Shown: positions 8,826 through 18,946, numbered from the stretch's first letter. The stretch: DNA of 64,000 bases from Streptomyces atratus (GCF_900119365.1 NZ_FPJO01000017.1:100391-164390); one strand, 5' to 3'. The notes: generated by a model from the letters alone, not told the origin. Numbers and translations: made by a program.

Positions 8826-11447
8826 CTACTCCTCGTGCTCCCCGGCCGAAGGCGACGTGCCTTCGACATTGCCCTCGACCGTGCTCTCGGCACCCTCCGC
8901 CGTCGCGGCCTCGGCGTCCTCGGACCCCTCGACCTCTTCGGCCTCGCGACCGGCTTCGGCGTTACGGGCAATACCGACGACGGCATCGCGCTTGCCCAGA
9001 TTGATCAGTTGGACGCCCATGGTGTCACGGCCCGTCTCCCTGACTTCATTGACTCGCGTGCGAATCACACCACCGCCGAGCGTGATGGCGAGGATCTCGT
9101 CCGTCTCCTCGACCACCAGCGCGCCGACCAGCGAGCCCCGGTCCTCGACGATCTTGGCAGCCTTGATGCCCAGACCGCCACGGCCCTGAACCCGGTACTC
9201 GTCGACGGGAGTCCGCTTCGCGTACCCGCCGTCGGTGGCAGTGAACACGAACGTACCCGGCCGGACAACATTCATCGAGAGCAGTTCGTCTCCCTCGCGG
9301 AAGCTCATGCCCTTGACGCCCGAGGTCGCACGGCCCATCGGGCGCAGCGCGTCGTCCGTCGCGGTGAATCTGATCGACTGGGCCTTCTTGCTGATGAGCA
9401 GCAGATCGTCCTCGGCCGAAACCAGCTCCGCACCGATCAGTTCGTCGTCCGAGCCATCCGCCGTCTCGCGGAGGTTGATGGCGATGACACCACCGGAACG
9501 CGGCGAGTCGTAGTCCTTCAGCGCGGTCTTCTTCACCAGACCGCCCTTCGTGGCCAGGATCAGATAGGGCGCGGCCTCGTAGTCGCGGATCGCCAGGATC
9601 TGGGCGATCTGCTCGTCCGGCTGGAAGGCCAGCAGGTTGGCGACGTGCTGACCGCGGGCGTCACGGCCGGCGTCCGGGAGCTCGTACGCCTTCGCCCGGT
9701 ACACCCGGCCCTTGTTCGTGAAGAACAGCAGCCAGTGGTGGGTCGTCGACACGAAGAAGTGGTCGACGATGTCGTCTTCCTTGAGCTTCGTACCGCGCAC
9801 GCCCTTGCCGCCGCGCTTCTGCGAGCGGTAGTCGTCCGTCTTCGTACGCTTCACATAGCCGCCGCGCGAGATCGTGACGACGATGTCCTCCTCGGCGATC
9901 AGGTCCTCGATGGACATGTCACCGTCGAAGGGCACCAGCTTGGAGCGCCGGTCGTCGCCGAACTTGTCGACGATCGCCGCCAGCTCCTCGCTGACGATCT
10001 TCCGCTGCCGCTCCGGCGACACCAGGATCGCGTTGTACTCGTTGATCTTCGCCTGGAGCTCGTCGTGCTCGGCCGTGATCTTCTGGTGCTCCAGCGCGGC
10101 CAGCCGGCGCAGCTGCATCTCCAGGATCGCGTTGGCCTGGATCTCGTCGATCTCCAGCAGGCCCATCAGGCCCTCGCGCGCCACCTCGACCGTCTGGCTG
10201 CGCCGGATGAGCGCGATGACCTCGTCGATCGCGTCCAGCGCCTTGAGCAGACCGCGCAGGATGTGCGCCCGCTCCTCCGCCTTGCGCAGCCGGAACTTCG
10301 TACGCCGGACGATGACCTCGATCTGGTGCGTCACCCAGTGCCGGATGAACGCGTCGATCGAGAGGGTGCGCGGCACACCGTCGACCAGCGCCAGCATGTT
10401 GGCGCCGAAGTTGGTCTGCAGATCGGTGTGCTTGTACAGGTTGTTCAGAACGACCTTGGCGACCGCGTCCCGCTTCAGCACGACGACCAGACGCTGACCG
10501 GTACGCGACGAGGTCTCGTCACGGACGTCGGCGATCCCGCCGATCTTGCCGTCCTTCACCAGGTCGGCGATCTTCTGCGCAAGGTTGTCGGGGTTGGTCT
10601 GGTACGGAAGCTCCGTGACGACCAGGCACTGCCGGTTCTGGACCTCCTCGACCGCGACGACCGCGCGCATCGTGATCGAGCCACGGCCGGTGCGGTACGC
10701 CTCCTCGATGCCCTTGCGGCCCACGACCAGCGCGCCGGTCGGGAAGTCCGGGCCCTTGATCCGCTCGATCAGCGCGTCCAGGAGCTCCTCCTGCGAGGCC
10801 TCCGGGTGCTCCAGGTACCACTGCGCGCCGTCCGCGACCTCGCGCAGGTTGTGCGGCGGGATGTTGGTCGCCATACCGACCGCGATGCCCGCCGAACCGT
10901 TGACCAGCAGGTTCGGGAAGCGCGCCGGCAGAACCGTCGGCTCCTGGTTGCGGCCGTCGTAGTTGTCCTGGAAGTCGACGGTCTCCTCGTCGATGTCCCG
11001 GACCATCTCCATGGACAGCGGCATCATCTTGCACTCGGTGTACCGCATGGCGGCGGCCGGGTCGTTGCCCGGAGAACCAAAGTTGCCGTTGGAGTCCACC
11101 AGCGGCATGCGCATCGACCACGGCTGCGCCAGACGCACCAGTGCGTCGTAGATCGACGAGTCACCGTGCGGGTGGTACGTACCCATGACGTCACCGACGA
11201 CACGGGCGCACTTGTAGAAGCCCTTCTCGGGCCGGTAGCCGCCGTCGTACATCGCGTACAGCACCCGGCGGTGCACGGGCTTGAGACCGTCCCGTACGTC
11301 CGGCAGCGCACGCGAGACGATGACGGACATCGCGTAGTCGAGGTAGGAGCGCTGCATCTCCGTCTCGAGCCCCACGGGCTCGACACGCATGCCCACACCG
11401 GCGGCGGGCTCCTCTTCAGGTGTCACAGGGTTGTTCTCGTCGGCCAT
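8826..11447 (-). CDS. gyrA: DNA gyrase subunit A
   Basis: An 873-residue protein, normal length for Streptomyces GyrA. With GyrB it introduces negative supercoils using ATP. Seen in the sequence: the start of the breakage-reunion domain (SYLDYAMSVIVSRALPDVRDGLKPVHRR), the catalytic tyrosine Y136 in AMRYTECKM, and the GyrA box QKRGGKG in the C-terminal wrapping domain. The quinolone region reads HPHGDSSIYD, with Ser97 and Asp101 in the positions equivalent to E. coli Ser83 and Asp87, so no classic resistance change is present. The acidic tail after the sixth blade is typical. It is 46 bases downstream of gyrB. Confidence 0.98.
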   Translation of the reverse strand: MADENNPVTPEEEPAAGVGMRVEPVGLETEMQRSYLDYAMSVIVSRALPDVRDGLKPVHRRVLYAMYDGGYRPEKGFYKCARVVGDVMGTYHPHGDSSIYDALVRLAQPWSMRMPLVDSNGNFGSPGNDPAAAMRYTECKMMPLSMEMVRDIDEETVDFQDNYDGRNQEPTVLPARFPNLLVNGSAGIAVGMATNIPPHNLREVADGAQWYLEHPEASQEELLDALIERIKGPDFPTGALVVGRKGIEEAYRTGRGSITMRAVVAVEEVQNRQCLVVTELPYQTNPDNLAQKIADLVKDGKIGGIADVRDETSSRTGQRLVVVLKRDAVAKVVLNNLYKHTDLQTNFGANMLALVDGVPRTLSIDAFIRHWVTHQIEVIVRRTKFRLRKAEERAHILRGLLKALDAIDEVIALIRRSQTVEVAREGLMGLLEIDEIQANAILEMQLRRLAALEHQKITAEHDELQAKINEYNAILVSPERQRKIVSEELAAIVDKFGDDRRSKLVPFDGDMSIEDLIAEEDIVVTISRGGYVKRTKTDDYRSQKRGGKGVRGTKLKEDDIVDHFFVSTTHHWLLFFTNKGRVYRAKAYELPDAGRDARGQHVANLLAFQPDEQIAQILAIRDYEAAPYLILATKGGLVKKTALKDYDSPRSGGVIAINLRETADGSDDELIGAELVSAEDDLLLISKKAQSIRFTATDDALRPMGRATSGVKGMSFREGDELLSMNVVRPGTFVFTATDGGYAKRTPVDEYRVQGRGGLGIKAAKIVEDRGSLVGALVVEETDEILAITLGGGVIRTRVNEVRETGRDTMGVQLINLGKRDAVVGIARNAEAGREAEEVEGSEDAEAATAEGAESTVEGNVEGTSPSAGEHEE

Positions 11448-11493
11448 TGCTGGTCAAAGTCCTTTCGAGCGGCGGCTTGCTGGTACGGCCGAC

Positions 11494-13575
11494 TCAGATG
11501 TCGAGGAAGCGGACGTCCTTGGCGTTGCGCTGGATGAACGAGCGCCGCGCCTCGACGTCCTCGCCCATCAGCACCGAGAAGAGGTCGTCGGCCTGCGCCG
11601 CGTCGTCCAGCGTGACCTGGCCGAGGACCCGGTGGTCGATGTCCATCGTGGTGACACGCAGCTCCTCGGCGTTCATCTCGCCGAGGCCCTTGAAGCGCTG
11701 GATCGAGTCTTCCTTGATCCGCTTGCCGTTCTGCTTGCCGAGCTCGACCAGGGCGTCGCGCTCACGGTCCGAGTACGCGTACTCGAAGTCGTCCCTGCCC
11801 CACTTGATCTTGTAGAGCGGCGGGCGGGAGAGGTAGACGTGCCCGGCCTCGACCAGCGGACGCATGAAGCGGAAGAGGAACGTCAGCAGCAGGGTGTTGA
11901 TGTGCTGACCGTCGACATCGGCGTCCGCCATCAGGATGATCTTGTGATAGCGGAGCTTCTCGATGTCGAAGTCCTCGTGGACCCCGGTACCGAAGGCCGA
12001 GATCAGCGCCTGGACCTCGGTGTTCTGCAGGATCTTGTCGACCCTGGCCTTCTCGACGTTCAGGATCTTGCCGCGGATCGGCAGGATCGCCTGGTACATC
12101 GGGTTGCGGCCGGACTTCGCCGAACCACCGGCGGAGTCACCCTCGACGATGAAGATCTCGCACTTCGTCGGGTCGTTGGACTGGCAGTCGCTCAGCTTGC
12201 CCGGCAGCGAGGCGCTCTCCAGGAGCCCCTTGCGACGGGTCAGGTCACGCGCCTTGCGGGCCGCGACACGGGCCGTGGCCGCCGCGATGCCCTTGCGGAT
12301 GATGTCGGCCGCCTCGTTCGGATTGCGGTCGAACCAGTCCGTGAGCTGCTCGTGGACGACCTTCTGGACGAAGGTCTTCGCCTCCGTGTTGCCCAGCTTG
12401 GTCTTCGTCTGACCCTCGAACTGCGGCTCGCCCAGCTTCACCGAGATGATCGCCGTGAGGCCCTCGCGGATGTCGTCACCCGTGAGGTTGTCGTCCTTCT
12501 CGCGCAGCAGCTTCTTCTCGCGCGCGTACTTGTTGACCAGCGTGGTCAGCGCGGCGCGGAAGCCCTCCTCGTGGGTACCGCCCTCGTGCGTGTGGATCGT
12601 GTTCGCGAAGGAGTAGACGCCCTCGCTGTACTGCGTGTTCCACTGCATGGCGATCTCGGCCGAGAGGAGGCGCTCCTTGTCCTCGGCCTCGATGTCGATC
12701 ACCGACTGGTGGATGACATCGCCCTTGCGGGAGTTCAGGTACTTCACGAAGTCGACGATGCCGCCCTCGTAGTGGTACGTGACCGTGCGGGCCTGCTCCG
12801 CCTCGGCGACCTCGGCCACCTCGGCGACCTCCGCGCCCAGCGTCGCCTTCGCCGACTCGCGCTCGTCGGTGAGCTTGATCGTCAGACCCTTGTTGAGGAA
12901 CGCCATCTCCTGGAAGCGGCGCGACAGGGTCTCGAAGGAGTACTCGGTCGTCTCGAAGATGTCCCCGTCGGCCCAGAAGGTGACGGACGTCCCCGACTCG
13001 TCGGTGGCCTCGTTACGGGCCAGCGGAGCGGTCGGCACACCGAGCTTGTAGTCCTGGGTCCAGCGGTAACCGTCGCGCCTGACCTCGACCGAGACCCGCG
13101 ACGACAGCGCGTTGACCACGGAGACACCGACGCCGTGCAGACCGCCGGAGACGGCGTAGCCGCCACCGCCGAACTTGCCGCCGGCGTGCAGCACCGTCAG
13201 CACGACCTCGACCGCGGGCTTCTTCTCCGACGGCACGATGTCGACCGGGATACCGCGGCCGTTGTCGATCACGCGGACCCCGCCGTCGGCGAGGATCGTG
13301 ACGTCGATCGTGTCCGCGTGCCCGGCCATCGCCTCGTCGACCGAGTTGTCCACCACCTCTTGCACGAGGTGGTGGAGGCCGCGCTCACCGGTCGAACCGA
13401 TGTACATGCCAGGTCGCTTGCGGACCGCGTCCAAGCCCTCGAGGACGGTGATCGCGCTGGCGTCGTACGACGAGGTGACCTCGCCGGTGCCCGCGGTCTC
13501 GCCCGCGGCGACAGCCTCGGCGCTCTCACCGGGTGTGGACGGAATGTTCTCGTTGGGGTTGCCGGAATCGGCCAC
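11494..13575 (-). CDS. gyrB: DNA gyrase subunit B
   Basis: The ATPase subunit of gyrase, 693 residues from GTG 13575 (AAAGGG 7 bases upstream; the protein then opens ADSGNPNEN like other Streptomyces GyrB). GHKL ATPase motifs are present: DNSVDEA, DNGRGIPV and GGLHGVGVSVVN, then the transducer, then the TOPRIM motif EGDSAGGSAKSGR and DADVDGQH. The C-terminus RNAKDVRFLDI is the usual end, so the gene is complete. A longer open frame upstream to 13704 has no ribosome binding site. A small insert of repeated EVAEVAE-type residues at about residue 255-265 is a mild oddity. Confidence 0.98.
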   Translation of the reverse strand: MADSGNPNENIPSTPGESAEAVAAGETAGTGEVTSSYDASAITVLEGLDAVRKRPGMYIGSTGERGLHHLVQEVVDNSVDEAMAGHADTIDVTILADGGVRVIDNGRGIPVDIVPSEKKPAVEVVLTVLHAGGKFGGGGYAVSGGLHGVGVSVVNALSSRVSVEVRRDGYRWTQDYKLGVPTAPLARNEATDESGTSVTFWADGDIFETTEYSFETLSRRFQEMAFLNKGLTIKLTDERESAKATLGAEVAEVAEVAEAEQARTVTYHYEGGIVDFVKYLNSRKGDVIHQSVIDIEAEDKERLLSAEIAMQWNTQYSEGVYSFANTIHTHEGGTHEEGFRAALTTLVNKYAREKKLLREKDDNLTGDDIREGLTAIISVKLGEPQFEGQTKTKLGNTEAKTFVQKVVHEQLTDWFDRNPNEAADIIRKGIAAATARVAARKARDLTRRKGLLESASLPGKLSDCQSNDPTKCEIFIVEGDSAGGSAKSGRNPMYQAILPIRGKILNVEKARVDKILQNTEVQALISAFGTGVHEDFDIEKLRYHKIILMADADVDGQHINTLLLTFLFRFMRPLVEAGHVYLSRPPLYKIKWGRDDFEYAYSDRERDALVELGKQNGKRIKEDSIQRFKGLGEMNAEELRVTTMDIDHRVLGQVTLDDAAQADDLFSVLMGEDVEARRSFIQRNAKDVRFLDI

Positions 13576-14026
13576 GAAGCGCCCTTTCTGGCACAGCACA
13601 GGCCGTTCTCCGGGCAAACGGGAGCGGCTGCGTCGTTCGGCTTGTAATCGACGACTCCCGCAAGGATGCGGGATTGTCCACCAGTCTACCGGTAGCGCTG
13701 ACATGAATGGGGGTTTGCCGGTACCTGAGTACGCATGTGCCGCCCTGAATGAGCGGCTGACGACTCCCCATATTCAGGAAGGGCCCTCAGGAGGCTCACG
13801 CGGGCCTTGAGCGCTTCGGCCTGTCAACCTCCCGCTACCGTGAGGGACGCCCCATTCTCAGCCCGTGGTTTCAACCACCGCATACCCGTACAACACGGAT
13901 CCGACGGACAGTGCCCCCACAGAGCGCGGGAACGGCCCGGAGACGGCTCGTGAGCGGTCCGAGGGAGGGCTTTGGAGCGGCCCGGGAAGGGCTGTGGAAC
14001 AGCCCGAGAACAGGGAAAAGCCCAGG
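13576..14026. promoter_or_regulatory. gyrB upstream region, 451 bp without a gene
   Basis: The gyrB promoter should lie here. A DnaA-box-like TTGTCCACC is at 13674-13682, about 100 bases upstream of gyrB. Near the other end, GGGCTGT/ACAGCCC at about 13986-14002 forms a small hairpin after the DciA-like gene (minus strand) and may end that transcript. No coding frame is convincing. Confidence 0.5.
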
Positions 14027-14599
14027 TCAGCCGTAGGTGTCGCCCGGACCCGTGCTCCCCGGCGCCCGCAGCGGACCGAACCTGCGCTGCGGGCCACCGG
14101 GCCCCAGCACCTTGATGAACCGGACCGTGCCCTGCCCCAGATCCGCGTTCAGCCGGGCCACCAGCTGAGGCGCCAGCAACCGCAGCTGCGTCGCCCACGC
14201 CGTCGAGTCGCACTGCACCGTCAGCACCCGCTCGTCCGGGTCCTCGTCGTACCGCAGCGGCACACAATGATTGGCCAGATCTTCACCGACGATCTGCGGC
14301 CAGCGCCCCATCACCCCGCCCACCGCCGCAGGCGTCTCCCAGCCGCGCTCGGTGATCAGTCGGTTGATCGCAGAACCCAGCGGCAAGGGATCACGCCCAT
14401 CGGCCCGCGCCCCCGAGCGCAGCCCGCCACCCCGCCTGGCCTGCTTCCTCTGCTGCGCCGCAGCACCACGCGCCCGCGCCTGCTCCTTGGCCGCGCGCAA
14501 CGCCACCCGCGCCAGATCGACACCCGAGGGCTCCGGAGCCCTACCCCCGCCGGAACGCTCCCGCGACGGCTCCCCGGCTCTCTCGCCGCGGCCGCTCAC
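14027..14599 (-). CDS. DUF721 / DciA-like protein
   Basis: A 190-residue protein. The N-terminal half is Arg/Gly/Ala-rich and likely disordered; the C-terminal half holds the DUF721 (DciA) domain: WPQIVGEDLANHCVPLR, then LTVQCDSTAWATQLRLLAPQLVARLN. DciA proteins load or activate the replicative helicase DnaB in bacteria lacking DnaC/DnaI, and DnaB is also encoded in this window. It overlaps the recF stop by 4 bases (ATGA), so translation is coupled. The family assignment is firm; the helicase-loader role is taken from other members. Confidence 0.88.
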   Translation of the reverse strand: MSGRGERAGEPSRERSGGGRAPEPSGVDLARVALRAAKEQARARGAAAQQRKQARRGGGLRSGARADGRDPLPLGSAINRLITERGWETPAAVGGVMGRWPQIVGEDLANHCVPLRYDEDPDERVLTVQCDSTAWATQLRLLAPQLVARLNADLGQGTVRFIKVLGPGGPQRRFGPLRAPGSTGPGDTYG

Positions 14600-15726
14600 A
14601 GCCGCTCCACCTCACCCGCGGACACCGCGTACCGCGTCCCCGCCAGCACGCCCGGAACGTCGTCGTCCACCGCGGCCGTCACCAGCACCTGCTCGGCCGG
14701 GGCCACCAGCTCCGCCAGCCGCTCACGGCGCCGCGCGTCCAGCTCCGCGAAGACGTCGTCCAGCACCAGCACCGGCTCATTGCCCTCGCTGCGCAGCAGA
14801 TCGTACGAAGCCAGCCGCAGCGCCAACGCGTACGACCAGGACTCACCGTGGCTCGCGTACCCCTTGGCCGGCATCCCGCGCAGCCCCAGCAGCACATCGT
14901 CGCGGTGCGGACCGACCAGGGTCACACCCCGTTCGATCTCCTGCTTGCGGACCTCTGCCAGAGCGGCGATCAGCAGCTCGTACAGCTCCTCGCGGGTACG
15001 GGCCGACTCCACGCCGGCCCCGACCGAGCTGCGGTACTCCAGCGCCACCGGGCCGCCGCCCGGCGCGACATCCGCGTACGCCTTCTCCGCCAGCGGCTGC
15101 AGGGTCGCGAGCAGATCCAGCCGCTGCGCCAGCAGCTCCGCACCCACCCGGCCCAGATGCTGGTCCCACACGTCGAGCGTGGACAGGTCCATCGACCTGC
15201 CGCCGTGCCGGCGCGCCATCGCCGCCGACTTCAGCAGCGTGTTGCGCTGCTTCAGCACCCGCTCGTAGTCCGAGCGCACCCCCGCCATCCGCGGCGAACG
15301 AGCCGTGATCAACTCGTCGAGAAAGCGCCGACGCTCCCCGGGGTCTCCCTTGACCAGCGCCAGGTCCTCCGGCGCGAACAGCACCGTACGCACTATCCCC
15401 AGCACGTCACGCGGCCTGACCTGCGACGATCTATTGATACGAGCCCGGTTGGCCTTGCCGGGATTGAGTTCGAGCTCGATCAGCTGCGAACGCTCTCCCT
15501 GCGTCACGGCGGCACGGATGACAGCCCGGTCGGCGCCCATCCGCACCAGCGGCGCATCGGAGGAGACCCGGTGGCTGCCGAGCGTCGCGAGATAGCCGAC
15601 CGCCTCGACCAGATTCGTCTTGCCCTGGCCATTGGCCCCCACGAAAGCGGTGACGCCCGGGTCGAGAGGCACCTCGACCCGGGCGTACGAGCGGAAGTCG
15701 GCCAGCGAGAGATGCGTGACATGCAT
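14596..15726 (-). CDS. recF: DNA replication and repair protein RecF
   Basis: A 376-residue SMC-like ATPase that helps load RecA at gaps. Walker A is GANGQGKTN at residues about 30-38; the signature motif region and Walker B (PVLVLDDVFAELD) lie near residues 320-332. N-terminal MHVTHLSLADFRSY is the typical RecF opening. It lies 84 bases after gnd and overlaps the DciA-like gene, within the dnaN-gyrA cluster. Confidence 0.97.
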   Translation of the reverse strand: MHVTHLSLADFRSYARVEVPLDPGVTAFVGANGQGKTNLVEAVGYLATLGSHRVSSDAPLVRMGADRAVIRAAVTQGERSQLIELELNPGKANRARINRSSQVRPRDVLGIVRTVLFAPEDLALVKGDPGERRRFLDELITARSPRMAGVRSDYERVLKQRNTLLKSAAMARRHGGRSMDLSTLDVWDQHLGRVGAELLAQRLDLLATLQPLAEKAYADVAPGGGPVALEYRSSVGAGVESARTREELYELLIAALAEVRKQEIERGVTLVGPHRDDVLLGLRGMPAKGYASHGESWSYALALRLASYDLLRSEGNEPVLVLDDVFAELDARRRERLAELVAPAEQVLVTAAVDDDVPGVLAGTRYAVSAGEVERL

Positions 15727-15810
15727 GGTGTACGCCGACCTTCCCGGCTTCCTGCTCCGTGCTTCGTGGAGCGGACCGGACGTCTGGGGCCGGCCCGCTT
15801 CCCGTTGCGG

Positions 15811-16689
15811 TTACTTCTTGTTCTCGACCGCGTGGCCACCGAACTGGTTGCGCAGCGCGGCGATCATCTTCATCTGCGGGGAGTCGTCCTGGCGCGAGGC
15901 GAAACGCGCGAAGAGCGACGCGGTGATCGCGGGCAGCGGCACCGCGTTGTCGATCGCGGCCTCCACCGTCCACCGGCCCTCGCCGGAGTCGGCGGCGTAG
16001 CCCCGGAGCTTGTCGAGGTGCTCGTCGTCGTCCAGCGCGTTGACCGCCAGGTCGAGCAGCCAGGAACGGATGACCGTCCCCTCCTGCCAGGAGCGGAAGA
16101 CCTCGCGCACATCGGTGACGGAGTCGACCTTCTCCAGGAGCTCCCAGCCCTCGGCGTAGGCCTGCATCATGGCGTACTCGATGCCGTTGTGGACCATCTT
16201 CGCGAAGTGGCCGGCGCCGACCTTGCCCGCGTGCACGGAACCGAAGTCGCCCTCGGGCTTCAGCGCGTCGAAGATCGGCTGGACCTTCGCCACGTTCTCG
16301 GCGTCGCCGCCGTACATCAGCGCGTAGCCGTTCTCCAGGCCCCAGACGCCGCCGGAGACACCGCAGTCCACGAAGCCGATGCCCTTGATGCCCAGCTCGA
16401 CGGCGTGCTTCTCGTCGTCGGTCCAGCGGGAGTTCCCGCCGTCCACGACGATGTCGCCGGGCGAGAGGAGACCGGCGAGCTCGTCGATGGTGGCCTGGGT
16501 CGGAGCTCCGGCCGGAACCATCACCCAGACGACCCGGGGACCCTTCAGCTTGCCCACAAGCTCTTCGAGGCTGTGGACATCGGAGACGTCCGGGTTGCGG
16601 TCGTAACCGATGACGGTGTGGCCTGCGCGGCGGATGCGCTCGCGCATGTTGCCGCCCATCTTGCCGAGGCCGACGAGACCGAGCTCCAT
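15811..16689 (-). CDS. gnd: 6-phosphogluconate dehydrogenase, decarboxylating (short form)
   Basis: A 292-residue enzyme of the short NAD-preferring type, converting 6-phosphogluconate to ribulose 5-phosphate and CO2 in the pentose phosphate pathway. The Rossmann motif GLGKMGGNM is at residues 7-15; DCGVSGG and the catalytic-lysine region (KMVHNGIEY) are present. The insertion of gnd between dnaN and recF is a regular Streptomyces feature. Cofactor choice is inferred from the length class. Confidence 0.93.
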   Translation of the reverse strand: MELGLVGLGKMGGNMRERIRRAGHTVIGYDRNPDVSDVHSLEELVGKLKGPRVVWVMVPAGAPTQATIDELAGLLSPGDIVVDGGNSRWTDDEKHAVELGIKGIGFVDCGVSGGVWGLENGYALMYGGDAENVAKVQPIFDALKPEGDFGSVHAGKVGAGHFAKMVHNGIEYAMMQAYAEGWELLEKVDSVTDVREVFRSWQEGTVIRSWLLDLAVNALDDDEHLDKLRGYAADSGEGRWTVEAAIDNAVPLPAITASLFARFASRQDDSPQMKMIAALRNQFGGHAVENKK

Positions 16690-16756
16690 CAGAGATTCCT
16701 TAAGCGTTGTGCCGATTCGTACCCAAGGACGAGCCTACGCCCGGCCGGGGACGGAC

Positions 16757-16790
16757 CGACGGGCATGCCCGGCGCCGAGCATGCCCGTCG
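16757..16790 (-). terminator. Hairpin terminator after dnaN
   Basis: A perfect 12-bp stem (CGACGGGCATGC and its complement) with a 10-base loop, 31 bases past the dnaN stop and before gnd. Confidence 0.8.
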
Positions 16791-16820
16791 GAATCCGTCG
16801 TGACAGCACCGATGAGCGGG

Positions 16821-17951
16821 TCAGCCGGAGAGGCGGACCGGCATGATCAGGTACTTGTACGCGTCGTCCGCCTCGGCGTCCACAGCCGGGCGGCCGCTGA
16901 GCAGCGCGGGCTTGGTGGACGTAGTGAAGGAGAGCTGGGCGACCGGGGAGTCGATCGCGCTCAGCCCGTCCAGCAGGAAGGTCGGGTTGAAGGCGATCGA
17001 GATGTCGTCGCCCTCCAGCACCGCGTCGACCCGCTCCACAGCCTGTGCGTCGTCGCTGGAACCCGCCTCCAGGATCAGCACGCCCTGCTCGAAGCTGAGC
17101 CGCACCGGGGTGTTCCGCTCGGCGACGAGAGCCACACGCTTGACGGCCTCGACGAACGGGGCGGTCTCGATGACCGCGACCGAGTTGAACTCCGTGGGGA
17201 AAAGCGTGCGGTATTTCGGCAGATCACCTTCGAGCAGCCGCGTGGTCGTACGCCGGCCCGCGCCCTCGAAACCGATCAGCCCCTCACCGGCACCCGAGCC
17301 GGAGAGCGCCAGGGTCACCGTGTCACCGCTGGTCAGGGCCTTGGCGGTGTCCAGGAGCGTCTTGGCGGGCACCAGGGCGACGGCTGAGGCGTCGGGGTTC
17401 TCCGGCTTCCAGAGGAACTCGCGGACCGCGAAGCGGTAGCGGTCGGTCGAGGCCAGGGTGACGGTGTCGCCCTCGATCTCGATCCGTACACCGGTGAGCA
17501 CCGGCAGCGTGTCGTCACGGCCCGCGGCGATGGCGACCTGGGCGGCGGCCGAGGCGAAGACCTCGCCGGGGACGGTGCCCGTGGCGGTCGGCATCTCGGG
17601 GAGCGCCGGGTACTCCTCCACAGGAAGGGTGTGGAGTGTGAATCTCGAGGAGCCGCAGACCACGGTCGCCCGTACACCGTCTGTGGAAATCTCCACCGGG
17701 CGGTTGGGGAGGGCGCGGCAGATGTCGGCGAGCAGCCGGCCGGAGACCAGCACCGTGCCGTCCTCCTCGACCTCGGCGTCCACCGAGACCCGGGCCGAGA
17801 CCTCGTAGTCGAAGCTGGAGAAGCTGAGGGCCCCGTCCTCAGCCTTCAGCAGAAGGCCCGCAAGAACGGGCGCCGGCGGACGGGCCGGGAGGCTACGGGC
17901 CACCCAGGCCACAGCCTCCGCGAGTACATCGCGCTCCACCCGGATCTTCAC
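16821..17951 (-). CDS. dnaN: DNA polymerase III beta sliding clamp
   Basis: A 376-residue protein with the three repeated clamp domains and the usual end (KYLIMPVRLSG). It forms the ring that tethers the replicative polymerase. Recognisable stretches are ARSLPARPPAPVLAGLLL near residue 17, FTLHTLPVEEYPALPE and VLTGVRIEIEGDTVTLASTDRYRFAVRE. It starts on the far side of oriC from dnaA, read in the same direction, as in other Streptomyces. Confidence 0.98.
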   Translation of the reverse strand: MKIRVERDVLAEAVAWVARSLPARPPAPVLAGLLLKAEDGALSFSSFDYEVSARVSVDAEVEEDGTVLVSGRLLADICRALPNRPVEISTDGVRATVVCGSSRFTLHTLPVEEYPALPEMPTATGTVPGEVFASAAAQVAIAAGRDDTLPVLTGVRIEIEGDTVTLASTDRYRFAVREFLWKPENPDASAVALVPAKTLLDTAKALTSGDTVTLALSGSGAGEGLIGFEGAGRRTTTRLLEGDLPKYRTLFPTEFNSVAVIETAPFVEAVKRVALVAERNTPVRLSFEQGVLILEAGSSDDAQAVERVDAVLEGDDISIAFNPTFLLDGLSAIDSPVAQLSFTTSTKPALLSGRPAVDAEADDAYKYLIMPVRLSG

Positions 17952-18880
17952 CGGAACCGCCTCCTGCTGTTGCTCGCTCGCCCTGCTGGCCTTCGTCGTC
18001 TGATCGCGTCTCCCGCCGACGAGGCAGGAAGGACGCCGGGGACCAGTCTGACGTACGGCACCGACACTCGGTGCTGCTCGGGGTCAAGTCGCGACAAGAG
18101 GTTCGGAGAGCTCCGGCGCCGAGTTGTGCACAGGCCCCACTTCGAAGCGGATTCCGGGCTAACTCTATGTGGCAGTAGTAGTAGGGCCTGTGGAAACCGT
18201 GGATAACGTCGTTTCCGCAGGTCAAGTCCGGTTTTTTGTCCACCGCCCCTGTGGGTGGCACCGGTGGACAACACGGCTCTTCTGTGGACACGGGAAAGTT
18301 CTGCACACCCGATGCACAGGACAGGGGGGTTTCTCCCCAGGGCTGTCCCCAGCTTTACCCAGGTTCCCCACAGCCCAACCGACCCTCTTGGTGTGACGCC
18401 TTTCACTCGGCGCGGTGAAAGGCGGTCCCGCGTTGCCGAACAGTGGACAGAGGTGTGGAGAAGCAGCAGGAAGCTGGGGACAACACGGTCCGGGCTGTGG
18501 GCTGCCGGTGGACAACATCATCCGCCGCCTGTGGACGAATATTTTGTCCACAGGCTGTGGATCACTGTTGACCACAAATCCCCAGGCTCTTGACCTGGCC
18601 TGATGGAGTATCGGCAGTCGCCCCTGTGGAAGCAATATGGACAACTTCCGGATCCCCAGGCTGTGGAGGGGGAAAACTCCCCAGATCTGTGGAGAACGGG
18701 CGGCCGGCGGCAGGTATTCGAACAACGCGGCGGCGTCGGAGTGTTGGGTGTGGGGGTCGGGGCGGGCTTCGGACGGGCTTCGGGTGGTCCCCGAGGGGCC
18801 TTCGGACGGTCTCCGATGGGCCCCCGGGCGGTCTCCAGGCAGCTTCCGGACAGCCTCTGGGCGGGTCTCCGGGCAACGAA
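17952..18880. other. oriC: Chromosomal replication origin, oriC
   Basis: The gap between dnaA and dnaN carries many DnaA boxes in both orientations and no gene. A perfect TTGTCCACA is at 18544-18552. Near matches include TTGTGCACA 18124-18132, TTGTCCACC 18236-18244, GGTGGACAA 18263-18271, TGTGGACAC 18283-18291, TTCCCCACA 18364-18372, TGTGGAGAA near 18454, GGTGGACAA near 18507, TGTGGACGA near 18530, TGTGGATCA near 18556, TTGACCACA near 18568, TATGGACAA near 18636 and TGTGGAGAA near 18688. At least 15 box-like sites lie between 18120 and 18700. Size, gene flanks and box crowding match the known Streptomyces origins. Confidence 0.95.
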
Positions 18881-18922
18881 AAGGGCGCCCGAGGAGCCCT
18901 GTGAGGCCCTTCGAGCGCCCTT
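18881..18922 (-). terminator. Hairpin terminator after dnaA
   Basis: AAGGGCGC pairs with GCGCCCTT over a 26-base loop, 25 bases beyond the dnaA stop, on the oriC side. Confidence 0.6.
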
Positions 18923-18946
18923 GAGGCGCGTGCGGCGGCGGTCCCG

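Noticed and set aside
10000..11447. Possible quinolone-resistance change in GyrA
   Set aside because: The key residues read Ser97 and Asp101, which correspond to the sensitive type.
8574..11537. A 987-codon open frame antisense to gyrA
   Set aside because: It mirrors gyrA, has the low-complexity Arg/Leu/Val/Asp make-up of a high-GC shadow frame and matches no family. The same holds for 11389-13647 (antisense to gyrB) and 45901-48786 (antisense to the PBP gene).
17952..18880. Repeated TGTGGA/TCCACA motifs as a possible CRISPR or repeat array
   Set aside because: Spacing is irregular and orientation varies; these are DnaA boxes of oriC. No CRISPR array was seen anywhere in the window.
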